Assembly (NCBI GenBank): GCA_902362275.1
Contig: CABIWB010000009.1
Span: 1 to 11,358 of the forward strand
Reading direction: 5' to 3'
DNA: 11,358 bases
From: Coriobacteriaceae bacterium
Lineage (GTDB): Bacteria > Actinomycetota > Coriobacteriia > Coriobacteriales > Coriobacteriaceae
The position numbers and the translations under genes were made by a program. The notes under the pieces were generated by a model. That model made no database searches, had not been told where the DNA came from, and saw nothing but the letters and a program-made list of their open reading frames with translations. This document shows positions 6,094 through 11,358 of this stretch, piece by piece (the stretch's first letter is position 1; the number at the start of each line of letters is the position of its first letter).

Positions 6094-7712
6094 TGACTGA
6101 CGTGCGCGAGGCCGCGCAGAACCTGATCGAGTACGCTATCCACCGATCGATGATCGGCCAGGACGATCGCATCTGGGCGTATAACACCATTCTCGAGTGC
6201 ATCGGTGCTACGGGCCCGGCGCTCGACATGGCCTGGGCGCTCCAGGTCGAAAAACTCTCGCTCTTGCACCCCGACACCCTGCCCAACTTTGACCCTGAAG
6301 GCACACTTGCCGCGCTTGCCGAGGCGGCTGTTGCCAACGGCGCCGCCGAGGACACGGCATCGGGCCGCGACCGCATCGCCATGCGCATCATGGGCGCGCT
6401 CATGCCAAGGCCTTCGGTTGTAAACGAGGAGTTCAACGGACGCATGGGCGTCAACGAGCCCCGCGCCGCGACCGACTGGTTCTACGGCCTGTGCTGCGAC
6501 GCCGGCTACGTGCGCCGTGCCGCCATCGCGCGCAACATCAAATGGAGCACCCCCACCAACTGGGGCGACCTCGAGATTACCATCAACCTGTCAAAGCCCG
6601 AAAAGGACCCGCGCGATATTGCCGCGGCCGGCGCTGCCAAAAACACGGGCGAGAAGTATCCCGCCTGCCAGCTCTGCATCGAAAACGAGGGCTATCCCGG
6701 ACGCTCCGCTGCAGCCGACGGCGGCGCCCATCCCGCCCGCCAGAATCTGCGCGTTATCCCCATTAAGCTCGACGGCGAGCGCTGGGGCTTCCAATACAGC
6801 CCGTACGCGTACTTTAACGAGCACTGCATTGCCATGAGCTCCGAGCATCGTCCGATGCACGTCGACCGCAAGGGGCTGACCTGCCTGCTCGACTTTGTCG
6901 ACCTGTTCCCGCACTACTTCATTGGCTCCAACGCCGACCTGCCCATCGTGGGCGGCTCGATTCTGTCGCACGACCACTTCCAGGGCGGCGCACACGAGTT
7001 CCCCATGATGCATGCCGCCGAGGTCTCGCAGTTTAGCGTGCCCGGATTTGACCAGGTCAGAGGCACCGTGCTGCAGTGGCCGCTCTCGGTGCTGCGCCTG
7101 CGCTCGCATGACCGTGCTCAGCTGCTCGACGCTGCCGAGAAGATTATCCTCGCTTGGCGCGAGTGGACCGATGAGTCGGTGGGCGTCATCGCGCACACAG
7201 CCGATGGCGTGGCGCACAACACCGTGACGCCCGTCATCCGCCGCGTCGACTCTCGCGGCAACGCCGGCGGCGAGATCTACGAGGCCTACCTGGCGCTTCG
7301 CTGCAATATCACGACCGACGAGCATCCGCTGGGCGTATTCCACCCGCATGCCGAGTACCACCACATTAAAAAGGAGAACATCGGCCTGATCGAGGTCATG
7401 GGCCTGGCAATTCTGCCGCCGCGCCTGGTTCCCGAGCTTGGCGCTGTCCGCGAGCATCTGCTGGCAGCTAAGGCCGATGCCAGCTACGACCTTGCCGGTG
7501 CGCTCGAAGGCGATGATCTTTGCCGCAGCCATGCCGCGTGGGCCGAGGATGTCTATGCCCGCCGCGCCGATGAGCTTACGGCGGATAACGCCATCGATAT
7601 CCTGCACGAGGAGGTCGGCGTGGTGTTTGGCCACGTGCTCGACAACGCCGGCGTCTTTAAGTGGGACGAAGCCGGCCGCGCCGCCCAGCAGCGCTTTATC
7701 GACTCGTTGTAA
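6084..7712 (+). CDS. galT: UDP-glucose-hexose-1-phosphate uridylyltransferase, class II GalT
   Basis: A 542-residue class II GalT, the long form of Gram-positive bacteria and distinct from the roughly 350-residue class I enzyme. It transfers UMP from UDP-glucose to galactose-1-phosphate, giving UDP-galactose and glucose-1-phosphate. The active-site region is GGSILSHDHFQGGAHEF, with His296 and His298 as the likely nucleophile region. Other family landmarks are YPACQLCIENEGYPGR near residues 193-208 and FHPHAEYHHIKKENIGLIEVMGLAILPPRL near 419-448. Two starts are possible: ATG 6084, inside the galK end and 10 bases after AAGGGGG, or ATG 6093, which overlaps the galK stop as TAATG and gives 539 residues. 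I prefer 6084 on ribosome-site spacing. Either way galK and galT are translationally coupled. A strong terminator follows at 7761-7799. Confidence 0.93.
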   Translation: MAVMTDVREAAQNLIEYAIHRSMIGQDDRIWAYNTILECIGATGPALDMAWALQVEKLSLLHPDTLPNFDPEGTLAALAEAAVANGAAEDTASGRDRIAMRIMGALMPRPSVVNEEFNGRMGVNEPRAATDWFYGLCCDAGYVRRAAIARNIKWSTPTNWGDLEITINLSKPEKDPRDIAAAGAAKNTGEKYPACQLCIENEGYPGRSAAADGGAHPARQNLRVIPIKLDGERWGFQYSPYAYFNEHCIAMSSEHRPMHVDRKGLTCLLDFVDLFPHYFIGSNADLPIVGGSILSHDHFQGGAHEFPMMHAAEVSQFSVPGFDQVRGTVLQWPLSVLRLRSHDRAQLLDAAEKIILAWREWTDESVGVIAHTADGVAHNTVTPVIRRVDSRGNAGGEIYEAYLALRCNITTDEHPLGVFHPHAEYHHIKKENIGLIEVMGLAILPPRLVPELGAVREHLLAAKADASYDLAGALEGDDLCRSHAAWAEDVYARRADELTADNAIDILHEEVGVVFGHVLDNAGVFKWDEAGRAAQQRFIDSL

Positions 7713-7745
7713 TGATCCCTTGGGGACGGAGGAAAACGGATCATT
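7711..7745. repeat. Inverted repeat overlapping the galT stop codon
   Basis: AATGATCC (7711-7718) and GGATCATT (7738-7745) are exact reverse complements around a 19-base GA-rich spacer that contains GGGGACGGAGG. It has no U-tract and is not a terminator. It looks like one of the short palindromic intergenic repeats common in this kind of genome, but copy number cannot be judged from this window. Confidence 0.5.
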
Positions 7746-7760
7746 TCGTCTTCAAGACAA

Positions 7761-7799
7761 CGGCGCTCGCCGGCAACATCGCCGGCGGGCGCCGTTTTT
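7761..7799 (+). terminator. Intrinsic terminator of galK-galT
   Basis: CGGCGC (7761-7766) with GCGCCG (7789-7794), a T-G wobble, then CGCCGGC (7768-7774) with GCCGGCG (7781-7787) form a 14-bp GC-rich stem around the loop AACATC, followed by TTTTT (7795-7799). This is a strong Rho-independent terminator about 50 bases past the galT stop. Confidence 0.92.
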
Positions 7800-7803
7800 G
7801 AGT

Positions 7804-7874
7804 GTAGTCATTGGGGTCATTCTTAAGGGGCGTTCTTAAACGACTAGTCATTAAAGAGCGTCCCCAATGACTAC
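7804..7874. repeat. Nested palindrome with competing stems
   Basis: Outer arms GTAGTCATTGGGG (7804-7816) and CCCCAATGACTAC (7862-7874) are a perfect 13-bp inverted repeat. Inside, an imperfect palindrome at 7827-7865 centres on GACTAGTC (7842-7849). The CCCC at 7862-7865 can pair with GGGG at 7813-7816 or with GGGG at 7827-7830, so the two folds exclude each other. It lies between the convergent galT and lacC-type genes. Confidence 0.65.
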
Positions 7875-7915
7875 TTGCGACCAAGGCAACGCCGGTGTCT
7901 TGGCAACGACAGCGA

Positions 7916-8013
7916 AAACGCCCCTAAGCGAGCAAGGTGACGTGAAAGAGGAGGGCATTGACCTTTTGGTCATGCCCGACGATTGAACGTCAGATTGCCG
8001 CTTAGGGGCGTTT
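7916..8013. repeat. Long 98-bp imperfect hairpin
   Basis: AAACGCCCCTAAGCG (7916-7930) and its exact complement (7999-8013) enclose further paired segments: TGACGT (7938-7943) with ACGTCA (7987-7992), and GGGCATTGACC (7953-7963) with GGTCATGCCC (7968-7977) around a TTTT loop. Nearly the whole element can fold as one rod. On the minus strand it follows the lacC-type gene and ends in TTTT, so it may double as a terminator. It shares CTTAGGGGCGTT-like sequence with the neighbouring palindrome at 7822-7834. Confidence 0.65.
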
Positions 8014-8055
8014 GCAGCGTCGCGCCGTTACGCGGTTTGGTAAAACGCCGTAACC
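8014..8055 (-). repeat. 42-bp hairpin repeat, copy 1 (after the lacC-type gene)
   Basis: This 42-bp segment matches 10166-10207 at 38 of 42 positions without gaps. Its core is the stem GTTACG-N2-GTTT / AAAC-N2-CGTAAC around GGTA (8027-8054); in this copy the middle two base pairs are disrupted. It abuts the stop codon of the lacC-type gene. No U-tract follows, so it is not a classical terminator. Confidence 0.8.
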
Positions 8056-8991
8056 CTACAGTTCAGTCACGACAACGTTGTTGTAGATCTCTTCCCAGCG
8101 GTCCATGACCAGGTGGCCAGTCTTGGGATCCATGGCGTTGAGCTTGCCGCAAGTATTGGCGGTCTTGAGCACCGTGACATCGTCGGCACCAGCAGCAATG
8201 GCATGCGCAAAGCCGGCGATGGTCGAGTCGCCGGAACCCGTCGCGTTCACAGCCGCAATCGCGGGCGTCTTGGCGCGGAACGCGCGGCCCTCATGGAAGC
8301 CCACCGAACCGGCAGCACCCATCGAAATGACAACCCAGGGGATACCGGCAAAGCGGGCATCGGCGGCAAGCGCCTCGCGCAGGGCATCGACATCATCGGT
8401 CGTAAAGGACGTACCCAGCAGGCCGTTAATCTCGGTCAGGTTGGGCTTTACGAGTTCAGGCTTAGCGTCGGACTCCAGCGCGGCCTCCAGCGATGCACCC
8501 GAGGTGTCGAGCAGCACCTTGGCGCCCGCCTCCTCGGCGATCTTGACGAGCTCGGCATAGTAGCCGGCATCGACGCCACGCGGCAGCGAGCCCGAAAGCG
8601 TCACAACGTCCGCCTTCGCTGCAAGCTCGGCGAACTTGGCCGTAAAGGCCTCGAGCTCGGCCGGGGCGATCTGCGGGCCGCTCTCCAGCAGCTCGGTCTG
8701 ATTACCCTCGTGCAGAATATTCAGGCAAATGCGCGTCTCACCGGCGATGGGCACAAAGTCGTTCTTGACGCCGTCGGCATCCATAAGCTCGGCCATATAG
8801 GCACCCATGTGGCCACCGAGTAGGCCAGTCGCGAGCACGTCGTCGCCCAGCTGCAGCAGCACGCGGCTCACGTTGAGGCCCTTGCCGCCAGCGGTCTTTT
8901 CGGGCGTCACGCGGTTAACATCGTCGATAATCAGCTTGTCGAGCTGATAGCGCGTATCAATCGACGGGTTCATGGTAACGGTCAGAATCAT
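8056..8991 (-). CDS. lacC: Tagatose-6-phosphate kinase / 1-phosphofructokinase family (LacC-like)
   Basis: A 311-residue PfkB-family sugar-phosphate kinase; LacC is about 310. It uses ATP to phosphorylate tagatose-6-phosphate at C1, giving the 1,6-bisphosphate for the aldolase. The N-terminal TMNPSIDTRY (6-15), the AGGKGLNVSRVLLQLG motif (34-49) and the C-terminal NATGSGDSTIAGF motif (249-261), with catalytic Asp255, are all present. The GSGDST form is the one I associate with LacC, where most 1-phosphofructokinases have GAGDS. I chose ATG 8991, with AGGAG six bases upstream; the longer open frame to 9033 adds 14 residues not seen in the family. It lies 53 bp after the LacX-like gene on the same strand, suggesting a two-gene unit. 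A 1-phosphofructokinase role is the main alternative; lacAB nearby favours tagatose-6-phosphate. Confidence 0.85.
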   Translation of the reverse strand: MILTVTMNPSIDTRYQLDKLIIDDVNRVTPEKTAGGKGLNVSRVLLQLGDDVLATGLLGGHMGAYMAELMDADGVKNDFVPIAGETRICLNILHEGNQTELLESGPQIAPAELEAFTAKFAELAAKADVVTLSGSLPRGVDAGYYAELVKIAEEAGAKVLLDTSGASLEAALESDAKPELVKPNLTEINGLLGTSFTTDDVDALREALAADARFAGIPWVVISMGAAGSVGFHEGRAFRAKTPAIAAVNATGSGDSTIAGFAHAIAAGADDVTVLKTANTCGKLNAMDPKTGHLVMDRWEEIYNNVVVTEL

Positions 8992-9044
8992 GTTGAACTC
9001 CTGTTCCCGGGCGGCATGACCCGCCCCAAACATACGATAACTCG

Positions 9045-9926
9045 TTAAAGGATCTCGATCTCAAAGCCGCGGGTGACGGTCTCTCCCGGCTTGGCCACTA
9101 GGCAGCCACGCTTGTGCTCCAGAACATCGTCCTCGTCGGAGCAGGTGGACAGACCACCCCACGGTTCAACAGCCACAAAGTCGCCCTCGGGCTTGCTCCA
9201 CACAATCAGGTACGGCATATCGGGGAACGTCAGGCGCACGCCCTTGTCCTCGGTTTTCTTGGTCAGCATAACCACGCGGCTCTCGAGCACGTCGAAGATG
9301 GTCTCCGCGAAGTCGAAGAGTTCGTGGGTAAGCGGCAGGTTCTGGCCGATCATGGGGTTCTTGCTGCGATGCTCAACATCAATCAGGCCCGTCGAAGGAA
9401 CGGCAGTACAGAGCTCGGCGGCCTCGCGCTGCTCAAAACGGAGCTCGTAATCGTCATAGGACTCGCCCTCGTCGAGCGGGCACTTAAAGCCGGGGTGACC
9501 GCCCACAAAGAACGGCATGTCCTCGGTGCCCTCATTGGTCACCTCGTACGACACGGCAACCTTTTCCGAATCGATCGTGTAACGGGCAACGATCTTAAAC
9601 GGATACGGGTACTGCTCGAGCAACTCGGCATGGTCGGCAGAGCTTAAGCTCAGCGCAACCATGTTGTCGCCCTGCTCCTCGAGCTTCCACTCCTGTTTGC
9701 GCGCAAAGCCGTGACGGGCGAGCTTTACCTCGCGGCCGCCCATGGTCATTGCGCGACCATCACGAAGGCCGCCGCAGATCGGGAAGCAAATGGGTGCCTG
9801 GCCCGACCAGACCGCCGGGTCACCCTGCCACAGGTACTCGCAACCGTTGGCTTTAATCGAAGTGAACGATCCGCCAGCCGTGCTCAGTGCCACGCGAACA
9901 GAACCGTTATCAAGAACAAACTCCAT
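9045..9926 (-). CDS. Aldose 1-epimerase, LacX-like galactose mutarotase family
   Basis: A 293-residue protein of the galactose mutarotase fold, closest in pattern to the LacX subgroup found with tagatose-6-phosphate lac operons. It would interconvert alpha and beta anomers of a hexose or hexose phosphate. Likely active-site residues are His72 (ARHGFAR), His144 (VGGHPGFKCPL, 141-151) as acid, and Glu254 (VAVEPWGG, 251-258) as base. The ATG at 9926 has GGGAAGG five bases upstream; the open frame reaches 9959 but the added 11 residues are not family-like. It precedes the lacC-type gene on the same strand by 53 bp. No clear promoter of its own was found in the 284 bp before it. The exact substrate of LacX proteins is uncertain, so I give no gene symbol. 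Confidence 0.85.
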   Translation of the reverse strand: MEFVLDNGSVRVALSTAGGSFTSIKANGCEYLWQGDPAVWSGQAPICFPICGGLRDGRAMTMGGREVKLARHGFARKQEWKLEEQGDNMVALSLSSADHAELLEQYPYPFKIVARYTIDSEKVAVSYEVTNEGTEDMPFFVGGHPGFKCPLDEGESYDDYELRFEQREAAELCTAVPSTGLIDVEHRSKNPMIGQNLPLTHELFDFAETIFDVLESRVVMLTKKTEDKGVRLTFPDMPYLIVWSKPEGDFVAVEPWGGLSTCSDEDDVLEHKRGCLVAKPGETVTRGFEIEIL

Positions 9927-10165
9927 AGGAGCCTTCCCTTTCTTACGACAGCCCGCCAAGTCAATAGGGCTGATAGAAAACCGGCCCGCGCCCCCTCACA
10001 GAAACGCGAGCCGTCAATTGAAAAGCTGCAGAATGCCGAGTACCGCCAAGAGCGAAGCACACAAGCTCAGCAAGCAAACGTGTTATCGGAGCAACTTGCC
10101 GTACCAGAACGCTTCGCAACAACAGCGGTAACCCCACAGGCACCCTCAACATCAGCGAGCGTCGC
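9927..10165. other. Intergenic spacer between lacB and the lacX-like gene
   Basis: About 240 bp with no plausible gene; open frames here lack ribosome sites and family resemblance. On the minus strand TTGAC-type -35 hexamers occur near 10014-10020 and near 9960, but no -10 at normal spacing accompanies them. A distant pair, GCGAAGC (10052-10058) and GCTTCGC (10111-10117), could form a long-loop stem. I see no confident regulatory site. Confidence 0.4.
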
Positions 10166-10207
10166 GCAGCGTCGACCCGTTACGCGGTTTGGTAAAACCG
10201 CGTAACC
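10166..10207 (-). repeat. 42-bp hairpin repeat, copy 2 (after lacB)
   Basis: Second copy of the element at 8014-8055, 38 of 42 positions identical. Here the stem is perfect: GTTACGCGGTTT (10179-10190), loop GGTA, AAACCGCGTAAC (10195-10206). It begins 4 bases past the lacB stop codon on the minus strand. No U-tract follows. It may stabilise the lacAB mRNA 3' end or attenuate read-through into the lacX-like and lacC genes. Confidence 0.8.
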
Positions 10208-10210
10208 TCC

Positions 10211-10735
10211 TTAGTCGTGGTATTCGCCGCGGTCCCACTTCTCGAGGAACTCGTCAAAGAAGTGCGGGTCAGCCTGAGCCTCGGCGTCGGCCTTATTGCA
10301 GGCATCGATCTTGGCAATCAGGGCATCGTGCTCGGGGGTCTTCTCGTAGGGCTCCTCCAGGAAGGCAAGCATGATGTCGGCCATCAGGAACTCGCCGGTG
10401 ATCTTGCCGCCAAAGCCCACAATGTTGGCGTTGAGCTCGCGACGGGCATACAGGGCAGAGGTCATGTCGCGAACCAGGGCGCAGCGGGCGCCGGGAACCT
10501 TGTTGACGGCGTTGGTGATGCCGATGCCGGTGCCGCAAAGGACCACGCCAAAGTCGGCCTTGCCGCTGGCAACAGCCTCGCCCACGGCCTTACCGTAGAT
10601 GGGGTAGTGCGTACGGGTGTGGCTGTAGGTGCCGCAATCGAGCACCTTGTAGCCAGCCTGCTCCAGGCGGTCGGCCAGATAGATCTTCTCGTCCGTAACG
10701 ATATGGTCGCAACCGATTGCGATGGTCTTCTTCAT
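10211..10735 (-). CDS. lacB: Galactose-6-phosphate isomerase, LacB subunit
   Basis: A 174-residue protein of the RpiB/LacA/LacB isomerase family; known LacB proteins are about 171. With LacA it forms the heteromeric enzyme that converts D-galactose-6-phosphate to D-tagatose-6-phosphate in the cytoplasm. Visible landmarks are Asp10-His11 ([10 protein letters not shown]), [14 protein letters not shown] at 42-55, the catalytic Cys67 in [19 protein letters not shown] (66-84), and [17 protein letters not shown] at 94-110. The ATG at 10735 has AAAGGA at good spacing. It follows lacA by 63 bp on the same strand, matching the lacA-lacB order of lactic acid bacteria and staphylococci. RpiB-type ribose or allose isomerase is possible for a lone protein, but pairing with LacA makes LacB the strong call. 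A hairpin repeat immediately follows its stop. Confidence 0.93.
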   Translation of the reverse strand: MKKTIAIGCDHIVTDEKIYLADRLEQAGYKVLDCGTYSHTRTHYPIYGKAVGEAVASGKADFGVVLCGTGIGITNAVNKVPGARCALVRDMTSALYARRELNANIVGFGGKITGEFLMADIMLAFLEEPYEKTPEHDALIAKIDACNKADAEAQADPHFFDEFLEKWDRGEYHD

Positions 10736-10798
10736 CAGAACGTCCTTTCGTCTGAATTCACAAGTTGAGGTAGAAGTTCGAGTTCTCGGTGGCTCTCG

Positions 10799-11227
10799 TT
10801 AGGCCATCTTGTTGAGCATGTCGACACGGATCTGGTGACGGCCGCCGGCGTACTGGGCGCGCAGGAACTCGCGGGCGATCTTCTTGGCGACCTCGGTGCC
10901 CACAACGCCCGGGCCCATGGTGACCATGCGCGAGCCGTTGTGCTCGCGGGTCATGTAGGCGGAACGCTCGTCGGAAATGTTGGCGACGACCATGCCCTTG
11001 ATCTTGACGGCGGCCATATAGGAGCCGACGCCGTACTTATCGAATGCGAAGCCCTGGGAATCCTTGTGCTCCAGCAGGTCCTTGGCAACGGCGGTCGCGG
11101 AATCGACAAAGTCCGCGGCAGGGGTCTCGGAATAGTCGACGACCTCGTGACCGTCGGCGATGAGCATCTCCTTGATGGACTCCTTCATCGACATACCGTC
11201 GGCATCGGAAGCGATTACAACCCTCAT
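10799..11227 (-). CDS. lacA: Galactose-6-phosphate isomerase, LacA subunit
   Basis: A 142-residue protein, exactly the usual LacA length, and the partner of LacB. Landmarks include VVIASDADGMSMKESIKE (3-20), SDERSAYMTREHN (85-97), and the diagnostic LacA ending GGRHQIRVDMLNKM (128-141). Where LacB and RpiB have the catalytic cysteine (CGTGIG), LacA has DKYGVG (63-68) with Asp63 in the cysteine position, as expected for the non-cysteine subunit. The ATG at 11227 has a very strong AAGGAGG five bases upstream. It is the first gene of the visible lacAB unit, whose control region at 11228-11358 holds repeated GAACA/TGTTC half-sites. No PTS or phospho-beta-galactosidase gene is visible to supply galactose-6-phosphate. 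Confidence 0.95.
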   Translation of the reverse strand: MRVVIASDADGMSMKESIKEMLIADGHEVVDYSETPAADFVDSATAVAKDLLEHKDSQGFAFDKYGVGSYMAAVKIKGMVVANISDERSAYMTREHNGSRMVTMGPGVVGTEVAKKIAREFLRAQYAGGRHQIRVDMLNKMA

Positions 11228-11358
11228 GACATCCTCCTTGAGAGATACGCAGGTGCGTAGTTTCTGTTTGGAAGTGTTGAATCGCGTTCAGGTCCGGGCA
11301 TCTGAATGTGCGGTTCTTCACTGTTCATGTTTATTTGAACACATTCGAACATCAACTG
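11228..11358 (-). promoter_or_regulatory. lacA upstream region with GAACA/TGTTC half-site array
   Basis: TGTTCA (11322-11327) and TGAACA (11336-11341) form an inverted repeat, and another GAACA (11347-11351) repeats exactly 10 bp, one helical turn, after the first. The centre contains TGTTTATT. This resembles DeoR-family operators such as those of GlpR or LacR. A smaller dyad TACGCA-GG-TGCGTA (11246-11259) lies just upstream of the lacA ribosome site. A promoter could not be fixed; TTGATG on the minus strand near 11350 is a weak -35 candidate. The region runs off the window. Confidence 0.5.

Noticed and set aside
6591..7634. 347-codon minus-strand open frame opposite galT
   Set aside because: Shadow of galT, which carries clear class II GalT motifs on the plus strand.
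7713..7760. Inverted repeat at the galT stop considered as the galT terminator
   Set aside because: It has only 8-bp arms, a 19-base spacer and no U-tract; the real terminator follows at 7761-7799.
1..8055. Repeated palindromes considered as a CRISPR array
   Set aside because: Repeats are self-complementary, of different sequence and irregularly placed, with no regular spacers or cas genes.
9711..10205. 164-codon plus-strand open frame across the lacX-lacB gap
   Set aside because: It starts inside the epimerase gene antisense, and its reading has no family resemblance or start signal.

Overview
The window is about 60% GC. Its gene content, codon use and intergenic hairpin style suggest a Gram-positive anaerobe of the Coriobacteriia (Actinomycetota), most like Collinsella. 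That placement is inference from family resemblance, not a database result. Ten complete protein genes are visible. No rRNA, tRNA, CRISPR array, transposase or phage gene was seen.

Layout, left to right. 1-114 is a long inverted repeat. 158-1015 (-) is a class II tagatose/fructose-bisphosphate aldolase, divergent from a DeoR-family sugar-phosphate regulator at 1351-2154 (+). 2160-2196 is a perfect hairpin terminator between that regulator and a convergent flavodiiron protein (2228-3388, -). 3518-4549 (-) is a LacI-family regulator, divergent from galK-galT (4888-7712, +). The 338-bp region between them carries three copies of one operator-like motif. galKT ends in a strong intrinsic terminator (7761-7799), followed by a cluster of nested palindromes up to 8055. 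The remaining genes are all on the minus strand and are transcribed from right to left: lacA (10799-11227), lacB (10211-10735), a LacX-like aldose 1-epimerase (9045-9926) and a LacC-type tagatose-6-phosphate kinase (8056-8991).

Taken together this is a galactose island holding two routes side by side. In the Leloir branch, GalK makes galactose-1-phosphate and class II GalT exchanges it with UDP-glucose; it is apparently controlled by the LacI-type repressor. In the tagatose-6-phosphate branch, LacAB isomerises galactose-6-phosphate, LacC phosphorylates tagatose-6-phosphate, and the aldolase cleaves the bisphosphate to triose phosphates; it is plausibly controlled by the DeoR-type protein. The LacX-like mutarotase could serve either branch. 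The aldolase is class II (metal-dependent, GatY/KbaY-like) instead of the class I LacD of classical lac operons, and it sits about 10 kb from lacAB beside its own regulator. No sugar transporter, PTS component, phospho-beta-galactosidase or galE is in the window.

The features most worth a second look are the three-site operator array, the altered galactose-binding signature of GalK, the split and re-assorted tagatose pathway, and several families of long intergenic palindromes. One of these is a 42-bp element repeated directly downstream of both lacB and lacC. I do not see evidence for a wholly new biological system.
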